Source: Actinomortierella ambigua
Lineage: Eukaryota > Mortierellomycota > Mortierellomycetes > Mortierellales > Mortierellaceae
Assembly (NCBI GenBank): GCA_016098155.1
Contig: JAAAJB010000145.1
Location: 29,410 to 61,868, forward strand
DNA: 32,459 bases
Direction of reading: 5' to 3'
This document shows, in pieces, positions 20,383 through 32,459 of the stretch. The first letter of the stretch is position 1. Every line of letters starts with the position of its first letter. Both the position numbers and the translations under genes were made by a program. The notes under the pieces are model-generated. The model did not search any database. It was not told the DNA's origin and saw only the letters and a list, made by a program, of their open reading frames with translations.

Positions 20383-20997
20383 ATGGAGCGAATCCAGCAA
20401 ACCGTTCTCCCCTTGCCTTCCTCGCCTGCACTCTCCCACCGCACCCTGTCGGCCACCCCTAGTGCTGCTGCTGCTGCTACTACCAACAGCACTGGTGCCG
20501 GTTCGCTGCTGCACCCTCTCCATAACCACTACCATCATCACCCACATCCTACTGCCGCCCCTGACGCGACCGCCCCTTCTGCGACTATGGTTGGTGGCGG
20601 TGGCAGTGCTTCCTCGAACTATGCCCATGCAGGCTCGTACTCGCCTCCACTGCACTCTGTCCACACGGCCTACTCGTCCTCGTCCGCCTTGCAGGTGCCC
20701 ATCAACATGGCCGTCGATACCTCGATCCCCACCACTGCCCGTCTGCCCTCGCCCGAGCCCTCGTCCGACGACGAGTTTTACTCGTCCCGCGACCCGATGC
20801 TTCTCGAGTCGAAGCGCATGTCGGAGGAGCAGATCAAGGCCGTCCACTCCCAAAAGGGCGCCAAGCGCGTGCGCGAGTTTTACCGCGAGCAGAACGAGCT
20901 CATCACCGATCTCCTGGACCCAGTCGAGGGCCGTGAGGGTGCTGCCGAGGCTGAAGAGCGCAACCAGCTCAGGGTATGACGATGAATGAAAGGAATA

Positions 20998-21037
<40 letters not shown>

Positions 21038-22802
21038 CAGAGAGACGTGTAGACTGAAACAGGACAGCCTTTTTTTCGTGTGTAAGGCCACCCACCTCTC
21101 TGGAATCTCCTTACCTCACGGACACGCAATAACATCTATTTTGCTACCCATGGATTGCTGCGCTGCAAATGCAAACGCATCCGTTCCCACACACCTTCTC
21201 GCCACAATAGCTCAAGATTGCCATTTATGGCTCCTATGGTGTGAACATCATGCTCTTCTTGCTTCAGCTGTATGCCGCCATCTCGTCCAAGTCGCTGGCC
21301 CTCTTTGCCACCATGGCCGACTCCTTCATGGATCTGCTTTCAGGTGCAATTCTCACATACGCTGCCCGAGCATCGACAAAGAAGAACTGGGACAAGTACC
21401 CTTCGGTGAGTTGCATCCCCCCCTCTCCTCTCCCGCTGCCTAATTTATCTTTCCACACATACTCTTTTGAGCTCATATCAGACGACAGGTCGGATGGGCC
21501 GAATCTGTATTTTACCACCCTCCCTGTCCCCTGTCCCCTGTCCCCTTGGCAACGCAACAACCACACCACACAACAATGCACACATGAATATTTATCCGCC
21601 GATCTAATATGTCCATATGGTATACACCCACACTCACCTTTCGGCCTTTTGATCCATGTTGTCCTTGGTCAATAGGGCAAGTCTCGCATGGAAACTGCCG
21701 GCACGATCGTCTTTGCCTCGCTCATGGCCACCGTGTCGCTCCAGCTCATTGTAAGTCGCAAACATCCTCTTGCCTCTTCCCCACGCCATAGAGAGCCATG
21801 TTTACACTTGGCAACTCTTGCATTGGTGCAATTTCTGCACGATAGCAATCGTTGTGGGGGTGCTAACCCCCCTCCTTTCCACCCCTCTCTCTTTCCTTAC
21901 CCCCCCCTCTTCTCCCCAGATCGAGTCGGTTCGGACGCTTCTTGCCTCCGACAGGACACCACCCTACCCAGGCGTTCTGGCCGTCACGTTTGTCGGCATT
22001 GCGCTGGCAAGCAAGCTGGGTTTGTACCTGTACTGCAAAACCCTTCGCCAGTACAACACGGCCGCCATCCTGGCGCAGGATCATCAAAACGATCTGTTTG
22101 TCAACGGCTTTGGTCTCATGGCCTCTCTGCTTTCCCGCAATGCCTGGTGGCTCGATCCTGTCGGCGCTATCGTCATCTCCCTGATCATCCTCCGCTCCTG
22201 GGTCGTCACAGCTTATGGTAAGTCACTCCGGGATAGAAGGAGAGGGAAGAGGGGGAAATAGGAAAAAAAAGGTGGGAGAGGTAGGCGAAGATGAAAGAGT
22301 GGTTCCTATATCAACATCGGACTTTTTTTTTCTTTCTTTCTCCTTCAATCAGAGCAAATCCTGATGATTGTTGGTAAAACGGCCGACCCAGCCTTCTTGA
22401 AGAAGATTACCTACATTGCGTTGACTCACCACCGCAAGGTCCTCCAGGTCGACACGTGCACGGCCTATCATGCCGGTAACAACTATTTCGTCGAGGTCGA
22501 CATTGTCATGGCTCCCGAAACGCCCTTGAGAGAATCCCATGATATCAGCGAGGGTCTCCAGGTAACAAAAAAAAAAGCATCGCATCGCATTGCATCGAAA
22601 TAGCTGGCTCGCTTCCTTGCAGGGTTTATTTGCTCTCCTCCGCCCAGATGTGTGTACTGACGACAGTTTAACGATGTTATCTGGCGTGATTTTTGTTTTT
22701 TTTGTTTAGATCAAACTCGAGGCTCTGCCCAACGTCGAACGTGCGTTTGTCCATGTCGATTATGAGACGAACCATGCCCCTGAGCACCGCAAGATGAAGT
22801 AA
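20383..22802 (+). CDS. Cation diffusion facilitator family transporter, Mn-CDF type
   Basis: Proton-coupled exporter of divalent metal, most likely Mn2+, from cytosol to an organelle or the outside. Exons 20383-20973, 21211-21405, 21676-21750, 21920-22217, 22353-22561 and 22710-22802 give 486 aa. Residues 1-190 are a cytosolic N-terminal region rich in Ser, Pro and Ala, with a His-rich stretch (44-56). The membrane domain starts near 198. Metal-site motifs are D234-SFM-D238 in helix 2 and D341-HQN-D345 in helix 5. The DxxxD pattern at both sites is that of the Mn-CDF group, as opposed to HxxxD/DxxxD for Zn. The conserved YPSGKSRMET loop and a C-terminal ferredoxin-like dimerisation domain (about 388-486) follow. 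The acceptor of exon 2 could alternatively lie 6 bp downstream, dropping two residues. Intron 1 holds a GA microsatellite. Substrate is inferred. Confidence 0.93.
21000..21046. repeat. GA dinucleotide microsatellite in CDF intron 1
   Basis: At least fifteen AG units are followed by ACAGAG variants, starting 27 bp after the exon 1 donor. Similar purine tracts occur in several introns and promoters of this window (for example 2699-2767 and 18914-18940). Confidence 0.85.
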
Positions 22803-23053
22803 AATAAGAAATATGTCAATATCCCCCCCTCCCCCTTTCTCGCTCATATTCTTCTACCACTTCTTCACCATGTAACCTTAATAGTCATAGTATCACACAC
22901 AATTCCATAATATACACGTTTGTTTGGTTTTCTCGTCTACGAGAACAAATGCAAAAGGGATGAAAAATGAGTGGAAGGAAAAAAAAAGAAAATGCGACGT
23001 AAAAAAAGAAGATGAAGAAGAAAGAAAGAAATGATAATGAGAAAATATAAATT

Positions 23054-26000
23054 CTACTTGCGACCCCATCCTCGCTTAGACGTATCCTGCTCAAGCTCTC
23101 GTCTACGACGCTCGCCAATATACAGGCCACCTCCTCGGCGATCATCCGGGTGATGGTGCTCGCCCTTCCATCTCAGGGCTAGCTTTCGCAGACTCTTATC
23201 ATGTCGACGCTTGCCCATTGCCTCTGCTGCGGCAGCAGCCGTGGCGGGCTGGTCGTCCTTGTTATCCGCCCTCTCCTTCTCCTTGTTCTTGTCCTTGTCT
23301 CCGCGTCCAGGGTTCAGCGTTTCAATACCTCCGCTACACAGGCTCAACAGATACCGCCGTGCGGGCTCATCCTCGAGCTCCCACGTCTTTGTGTACACGG
23401 CCGGGAAGTCTTGCAGGCGTGGGTAGATGGGCAGCACGGTCGCGTCGTCGACCTGTGTCAGGAACGAGAATTTGGAGGCCGTGGTGGAGGAGAGGGATGT
23501 GGGAGCGGCTGGGGAAGAAGAAGAGGAAGAAGAAGTGGGAGTGGAAGAGGACGAGGAGGTCGACGGGTGGTCGAGCGATGATGTCGAGGTATCAAACAGA
23601 TCCTCGAGCTCCTTGTCTCGAGGCATGGCGTCGACCGCCTCCACCACTTGGTCGTCGGCCTTGTTGTGATGATCCTCTTGCTCAGCCTCCTTCGCCTGAA
23701 GGGCCAGGATACCTCCTCCCTCCCCAGTGGCGGTCTTGGACAGCTCCTCGAGCAAGGCCAGGGCCTCGCGCAAGTGGTTTGTCCTGGCGAGGAGGTTGAC
23801 GGTGCGGCGGTAGACATCGTAATCGGCCCGTCGGTACCGTTTCTCGGTCACCTTGCCCGTGGACAGGCGCCAGGCGCGCCAGTCGCGGAAGACCTGGGAT
23901 CCAAAGTCGACATCCTTCCAGAAATAGCAGCCCTCCAACATGGTGGCAAAGGTCCAGCTGTCCCGTGGCTGTTGGAAATGCCGGAAGAACCGGTTGTAGA
24001 TGTCCTTAGCCGTTGGGATCTCGTTGTGCCGCACGTACATGGCCAGGTAGGCGTTCAAGAGGCGTGTCCGGATCGGCGTGTGCGCTCGGTCGATCCTTGG
24101 CAAGCGTCGGAGGATATCTTCTGTTGTTGGGTTGGCGCTTTTTCTGGCTGTTGTTGTCGTGGCAGTGGTTGTTGTCAAAGTGGTAGCATCGGAGGAGTTG
24201 GTGGTGGTGGAGGAAGGATCAGATGTTGCTGGGTCGCCATGCTCTGTCGGAGATGGCGGCTGGCTTTCCAGTGTCTTGGGAGGAGGAGGAGGGTGGCGCT
24301 CAGCTGCCCGGGCGATAAACCATGAAAAGACCTTTTCGCCTTCGGCCAGCGCCTCCATCTCGTCCATGGGTGGTATCTTGGATAGCAACAGATAGTCGGA
24401 GCGGATGGCTAGGGTATCAGTAGTGGTAGTGGGGTTGCTGGTCAAAGGCAGTGTCGATGACGCGGCAGCAGCGGCAGTAACGTCTTCCTGCTTGCCAGCA
24501 GCCTCTTCCAAACGTTTGTTCCGCTCATTCCTCACGCGGTACTTGTACCGCTTGTGATGGAGGTCGGTGTTCTTCCACTCTGTGACGCACCACAAAAAGT
24601 TGGTGACCGTGATGCCGTCGAGCTCCAAGTGACCCTCATGATCGAGCTGGACGACCTTTTGAAAGATGCGGCGGGCCGTCATCAGATCCTGTCGTTTCGA
24701 GCACGCAAACAACAGGGTGTTGTAGGTCAGAATATCGGGCTCGAACCCATACACGTTCTGCATCTCGTTCAGCAACGCAAACGCCGTCGTAAAGTACTCC
24801 TTTCGAACGGCGCACGCGTGGATCAAACTGTTGAAGGTCTTGTCCGTCGGGTGCAGGCGGCGGGTTGGGTACTGTCGAAAGATGTCCAACGCACGTTCGA
24901 CCTGGTCTGTTTTGGCGCATGCACGGATCATCATGCTGTAGGTGCTCTCGTCCGGTGGGGCGCCGCTGTGTTGCATTTGATCAAAAATTTTCCAGCCGAG
25001 ATCGTACTCTTCCGCCAAGAGACAGCCCTTCACCAGGTTGGTGAAGACGGCCGTGTCTGGGGCATGGTGCTGCTTCAGTGCGTCAAAGGTTCTAAACGCT
25101 CCCATGAGATCCCGCTGTGCGACATGAATACTAATCAACGAGTTGTAGGATGACAGGGATGGAGTGAGGCCATCTATTTGTTTTCCAAGAAAGAAATAGA
25201 AACATAACCATGTCAACACGATAGTCTTCATTCATGCATTAATCAAGGCAAGTGGCCGTAATAGGAGAGGCGATGGTGAAAAAAAGAACAACTTACTCTT
25301 GATAATAAGATCAATGGTGCCTTGTGCTTTGGCGAGATCGCCATGGTTAGCATAAGCCTCCAGCAGATGGTCAAAAGTCTCGACGGTAGGTGACACGCCA
25401 ACCTCCTCCATCAGCTTGAGCACTTGCTCCGCCTTATCTGGCCGACCTTCAAGGGCATTCACGTAGACGAGGTTGTTCCACTGCGTCACATCCAATGCCC
25501 GGACTCGCTCAAAAACGACTGCGTCCTCGACCTTGGCCTCCAACTCTGTTGAAACGGCCATCTCGCCCACCATGGCTCCCGCCTCGGACAACGTTCCTGG
25601 CAAATGCGTAGTGCTGGTGGTAGTCTCGGATGGTGCGTGCACACTGTCAGGTGTGATAGCTTTGAGATCCTCCATCGAGAGCAGTCCACTCTGCAGTTGA
25701 CGCAGCTTCTCCTCCTTGGCGCCTCGCGTGTCCAGGAAGGTAAGTCGTAGATCCTCCAGAAATGTGCCCGGAAGGAAAGATTTGGCGTTGGGGTTGTCGG
25801 GCAGGCGAGCTGTGGGTGTTCCTGCAGTGAGCGAGGGAGTCGAGGGTGCTGGTGGTGCCTGGGGTTTCATGAGCTCCCGATACACTGTGGATGCAGCGTT
25901 GATTCGTTCGTTTTGGCGGAGGATCGACTCTTCATAGGCCTTCTTTGCCGCCAGTTGACGCTCTTGATCTGCAATGGCTTTTTGAAGCTTTGCAATATCC

Positions 26001-26285
26001 GATTTCAGCTCGGAGGCCTCTACCTCGTATCTAGTCTTTGTCCTACACCAAGATAGAATTGGAGAGAGTTTGTAGATGAACAGGACCAACGTTAATACAT
26101 TTGAGCTCTTGGAAGACAGAAAGAAAGAAAAATGACATCTAGCCATGATCGTAAAAGAGTCGTCAGGAACCGTACTTTCTCGAGTAAGCACGGGCGGATC
26201 TAAAAGCAGAGCTGGCCAGGCTGGTGGTGGCTCTTGGCGAGGCTGTCAGTAGCCTGCCTTTCAAGGCAGCGACCAGCTGGGCCAT
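23054..26285 (-). CDS. Mitochondrial pentatricopeptide repeat (PPR) protein
   Basis: Predicted organellar RNA-binding protein. Exons 26176-26285, 25297-26042 and 23054-25173 give 991 aa. The first exon encodes a typical mitochondrial presequence, rich in Arg, Ser and Ala with no acidic residues (MAQLVAALKGRLLTASPRAT). Residues about 41-95 are a charged coiled-coil-like segment (KSDIAKLQKAIADQERQL). PPR units run through about 216-455, with hallmarks such as ETFDHLLEAYANHGDLAKA, SSYNSLISIHVAQRDL, STYSMMIRACAKTDQVERA, KTFNSLIHACAV and LTYNTLLFACSKRQDL. A long Thr/Ser/Pro-rich linker follows, then more helical repeats (about 600-760), another low-complexity stretch with Ser and acidic residues, and a basic tail. 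A role in mitochondrial RNA processing or translation is inferred from the family; I cannot name an ortholog. It shares a 256-bp promoter with MCM3. Confidence 0.85.
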
Positions 26286-26415
26286 TGGAGGAAAGGGGAG
26301 GAGGGGGAGAAAAGGGGGGGGGGAGGATGGGGTGTAGAGTGAGAGAGAGTGTGTGAGGAAAGGGAAGGGCGGCTCTTTCGAAAATGGAAAAATGGGCTCC
26401 TGGACTGCTTTCTAG

Positions 26416-26432
26416 AACAACAATTTGTTGTT
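26416..26432. promoter_or_regulatory. 17-bp palindrome in the PPR/MCM3 divergent promoter
   Basis: AACAACAA and TTGTTGTT form a perfect 8-bp inverted repeat around a single T, near the midpoint between the two start codons (26285 and 26542). A symmetric site in a short bidirectional promoter suggests a dimeric regulator. The structure is seen; the function is inferred. Confidence 0.4.
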
Positions 26433-26454
26433 GATGTTTGTGGAGCAGTCACTG

Positions 26455-26460
26455 ACGCGA
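26455..26460 (+). promoter_or_regulatory. ACGCGA box, MCB/SCB-like, upstream of MCM3
   Basis: ACGCGA lies 82-87 bp upstream of the MCM3 ATG. Its CGCG core matches MBF/SBF-type G1/S elements known to drive replication genes in fungi, and MCM3 is a typical target of such control. A six-base match can occur by chance, so the call rests on gene context. Confidence 0.35.
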
Positions 26461-26541
26461 CGAAGTTGCTTGCAGGTCCCTGAACCCAAAAGACAGACTC
26501 GTTGCCACTCTTCACTCACCTTGCAACAAACACCTCTCAAC

Positions 26542-29762
<3,221 letters not shown>

Positions 29763-30955
29763 AAAAAAAAAAAAAAAAAAGACTCGCTTTTCGTATCCAT
29801 CCTTTCTTCCTAGCCAAGTAATTGCGTTTTCAACAAAAAAAAAATGTATTTAAAATAAAAATAAAGTGTTCACAGCAAGATACATGAATCTCAAAAGGTT
29901 GAATCCTATGCATGGGTGAAAGTGCAACTTCATGCGTGTTTTTCTCCTCTTTTCTCTCTCTCTCCTTGGGGTCCGCATTACGGGAGTTTTGGATGTCGCA
30001 GCATCGCATGTTCTCTCTCACTTGTCGCCTATCTAGCACGCGTATTCTTTCTAGACATACTAGACCTCGATGGCACAGTTCCGGCTTTGCTAATAGCTGG
30101 GGAACAATCCCAATGTCCCCTGTGGACACGGATCTAGCGCCATCGCCTTGGTGACCATGGCCACCACGGGAACCAGGAAAAATCGGTCACCCGTATGGGG
30201 CGGCGAGATATCGAACCACGATTAACAGAAGTAGAGCAGAGCAGAGCATCAAGACCATGGAACGCAGGGCTGACCCTGTTTTTGTTTAATTCAAGATGCG
30301 TCACGATATGACAAAACGTAAAGTCGTGCATGCATTTTCTATTCTCTTCAGTTCACGGACCATTTTTATCTTCCTCAATAAACACTTGTTACGTTCTTCA
30401 GGACCACTGCAGGAACCACTGACTGTGTTCTTTTCAATACTACTTTTTTTTGTGGACAGAACGGGAAAAAAAATGCAGAATGTGTGGTTAAACCCCTCCC
30501 CCTAAAAATAATAAACGTCCCTTTTCTTTCTTCCATCAACTTTCTCTGGCATGGTGCGCGTATTCACTCTGCGATTAGCGGGTCGCGTGCGTGTGCGTGC
30601 AAACATAACCACACTCGTGCTGAGTGGCAACCGCATCTTCTCTCTCTCTCTCTTTCTGTCTCTTACTCCCTCTCTGCTTCTCTGCTTCCCCTCCTTCGCT
30701 CTGTTTATCTTTCCCAAGGTCCAACTAACACTACTTAGTCGTTTTCTTGCCTCTCTCCGCCGAAGAAAAAAACAACAACAAAACAATCAAACCCTAGTAA
30801 TGGTATTAGGATCTTTTGGATGTGGGTGTTTATGAGTGACAATGGTGGATAAGAGTTACATGTATATATGTACGTGTGCGTGTGGAAGGGGGGTGGTGGT
30901 GGTGGTACAAGAGAAGGTACTTTTGCGTGTTTGCTACTCAAGTTCATGTGTAGGG
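29763..30955. other. Gene-poor region downstream of MCM3
   Basis: This 1.2-kb stretch holds the MCM3 3' flank (A runs and AATAAA at 29854), a possible 91-nt hairpin transcript on the minus strand (30185-30275), and CT simple sequence at about 30640-30680. Open frames are short and lack codon bias or recognisable motifs. I see no protein gene with confidence. Confidence 0.45.
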
Positions 30956-31415
30956 TTAAAAAAAAGCCAAGTCGTAGTCGCCATCCTATTATCCAGAATA
31001 CCACTGGCTGAGGTATTTGGGGCTTGAGGAGAATTTGTTTTCCCAGACACAAAAAATGGGTCTGAGAGGTAAACACACAGCGGAAAATGCATTGGTTAGC
31101 CCAAATGAACTTGTAACATATGCACTCAGAGTTCTCAATCAGGGGCAACCCTATGGTGGCGATGATACTTACTCTAGGGTATAGGATGTCCGACATTTCG
31201 ATGGTAGAGCGTACTCTTGGAGAGCTGGTACAAGGCACACGACAAAAGTCGATGGCAACAGAAACTGGCATTGGGTGGGCCTGCTTGGGAGAAGAGAATA
31301 CAAGTGGTGCACATTGGGGTTAGAGAACTGACTGGACCAAACACTATCCAGTCTACCGCCATACTCCTCCCCCCTCACTCTCAATATATTGAGAAAGCGA
31401 GGCTTGACTTACCAT
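30956..31415 (-). CDS. Possible small spliced gene, frame unresolved
   Basis: Two introns look real on the minus strand: 31281-31412 (GTAAGT, branch CTAAC, acceptor AAGCAG) and 31062-31172 (GTAAGT, branch CTAAC, acceptor CTCAG about 34 nt later). The middle exon, 31173-31280, is 108 nt and open in two frames. In one, an ATG at 31413-31415 sits directly before the first donor and continues AHPMPVSVAIDFC, ending SDILYPR. In the other, an ATG eighteen bases earlier leads to a peptide of about 66 residues ending LSQWYSG at a double stop near 30989. A further acceptor at 30986 would end the first frame with DGDYDLAFF at 30956. No family is recognised. It may be a short secreted or unknown protein, or a spliced non-coding RNA. 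Confidence 0.35.
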
Positions 31416-31918
31416 CGTGGTACCTTGCACATGGACTGGATGGGGTTCAGAGACGTTTGGTCAGAAAGTGGAGACCGGGATGTGTGTGTAAGTGTGATGA
31501 TGTGATATGTTGGGTTGTGTTGTGTTGTTGTGTTAGGCGTGGAATTGGGTGTGATGTTGGCCCTAAGGCTAGATGGCTAGGCATAAGGCCATGGAGAAGA
31601 GCAAGAGTAAAAAGAGACTGTCAGCTTCGAGTACTTCCCATTTCTACATTCGACAATTTCATCCACCTGCCAAGTCTTCTCAAGCACATACCTTTGAGCG
31701 CCTTAGATGACCATCGGTTGTCTTTTCTTTTTTCTTTTTCTTTTCTTTTTCTTTTCTTTTTCTTTTCTTTTTCTTTTCTTTTTTTTTTCTTTTTTTTCTT
31801 CATTTTTTTCTTCTCTTGTGGAGAGATGTGGTGTGATGTGGGGCTGTGTTGAATGGGATTAGGTTTTGTTGGGGGATATTGGCCATGCCCTTGGACGCAA
31901 TGTGAATGGGGGTGATGG
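31416..31918. other. Intergenic region with TTTTC pentanucleotide repeat
   Basis: This lies between the end of the right-edge gene and the putative small gene, both on the minus strand. It contains the TTTTC tract at 31719-31815 and an AC-rich stretch (minus strand, about 31465-31555) that looks like a fungal 5' leader. No gene is seen. Confidence 0.4.
31719..31815. repeat. TTTTC pentanucleotide-like repeat
   Basis: Nearly 100 bp consists of TTTTC and TTTTTC units degenerating into poly-T. Shorter TTTTC runs also occur in NMD3 intron 2 (11706-11726). On the minus strand it is GAAAA. Slippage and length variation are likely. Confidence 0.85.
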
Positions 31919-32459
31919 CTATGCAGCCTTCTTGGGCTGCTTGTGATAAGCGCCAGGGCAAGGCATGGGTTGGACGACTGCAAGGTGGTGACCCGAGATA
32001 GGGGGGGGGAGTCGGGGGTTATGGCTGATGTTAGAGACGTGCCGGTTTTTGATCTATGTGGAACGGTGAGGGAGAGCAAGAAGATGGAGAGGGCAGTGTC
32101 AGAATTGAGTGCTTTTCATAACATGTAGTATACCAGCACAACAATCACAAGTTCATATGCACAGTACCTTTGAAGCCCCGGGGTTGTGGCAGCCACCTTT
32201 CGTTCTTAGGGACCAAGTTCCTCTTGCTGTGTTGTTGGTTCTTGTTTGTGGGGTATATTGGATTGTTCTAACCGGGAATTGAATAAAGAGTGAAGATGTT
32301 CGCCAAGGAAAGAAATGTTAGCAAAGGACATTTTCAACATATCGCTTCGTGTCCCGCTCAATCCATTCATTAGAGAGTAAGCAAATACAAAGATCCATAC
32401 CTTGTGTTGTAGAGGTTCAGCGAAAATGGTCCCCGGTCGCGTGGCTGGAGGTCGTGGAA
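31919..32459 (-). CDS. 3' exons of an unidentified gene running off the window
   Basis: Splice signals define exons 32401 to beyond 32459, 32168-32267 and 31919-32053. Intron 1 has donor GTATGG, branch CTAAC and acceptor GGTTAG. Intron 2 has donor GTACTG, branch CTGAC and acceptor ACATAG. Two frames stay open. Frame one reads FHDLQPRDRGPFSLNLYNTR in the first exon and ends PGAYHKQPKKAA at a TAG (31919-31921). Frame two reads RPGTIFAEPLQHK, continues NNPIYPTNKNQQ, and ends DQKPARL soon after 32053. G/C-ending codons favour frame one in exons 1 and 3 but frame two in exon 2. The N-terminal part is outside the window, and no domain is recognised. Confidence 0.45.

Noticed and set aside
30177..30276. 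tRNA gene on the minus strand suggested by TGGTTCGATATC
   Set aside because: The T-arm stem does not pair, the distance from the T loop to the acceptor end is too long, and no A box or anticodon arm fits.
31719..31815. CRISPR-like or tandem array
   Set aside because: It is a degenerate TTTTC simple repeat without spacers, in a eukaryotic genome.

Overview
This is nuclear DNA from a fungus. Eight of the ten clear genes are housekeeping or widely conserved eukaryotic genes, and all ten are split by GT-AG introns, mostly 80-270 bp. Several introns carry a CTAAC or CTGAC branch-point motif. Third codon positions favour G/C, intergenic DNA is full of GA/CT, poly-A/T and pyrimidine tracts, and genes sit close together on both strands. 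An annexin, a Mn-type CDF carrier and a metazoan-like eRF3 N-terminus suggest an early-diverging lineage such as Mucoromycota, possibly Mortierellomycotina. That placement is an inference from gene content and style, not from a marker comparison.

Layout: 147-2695 (-) membrane-anchored surface-type protein with a proline/glutamine-rich tail; 3269-5494 (-) eRF3/Sup35 termination factor; 6174-7548 (-) small four-helix membrane protein; 7549-9861 a 2.3 kb stretch with no convincing gene; 9862-11905 (+) NMD3, the 60S export adaptor; 12177-13973 (-) chorismate synthase; 14376-17156 (-) glutamate-cysteine ligase; 17157-18370 a divergent intergenic region with a poly-C run and a 10-N assembly gap; 18371-19775 (+) annexin; 20383-22802 (+) Mn-type cation diffusion facilitator; 23054-26285 (-) mitochondrial PPR protein; 26542-29762 (+) MCM3 helicase subunit; 29763-30955 no convincing gene; 30956-31415 (-) a possible small spliced gene; 31919 to the window edge (-) the 3' exons of another gene whose frame I could not fix.

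The genes do not form a pathway cluster. They cover translation termination (eRF3), ribosome export (NMD3), aromatic amino-acid and glutathione synthesis (chorismate synthase, GCL), metal transport (CDF), membrane binding (annexin), mitochondrial RNA metabolism (PPR) and DNA replication (MCM3). Shared regulation is plausible only where promoters are shared: PPR/MCM3 (256 bp, with a 17-bp palindrome and a CGCG cell-cycle-like box), GCL/annexin, and the four-helix protein/NMD3.

I found no CRISPR array, transposon, rRNA or convincing tRNA, and no evidence of an obviously new multi-gene system. The observations most worth checking are a perfect 44-bp inverted repeat at the very start of the window, a double overlapping PAM2 motif in eRF3, a long Ser/Pro insert in GCL, an annexin with one obvious canonical Ca2+ loop, the promoter palindrome before MCM3, and the unresolved spliced genes at the right end. 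All splice sites were placed by eye from reading-frame continuity and GT/AG signals.
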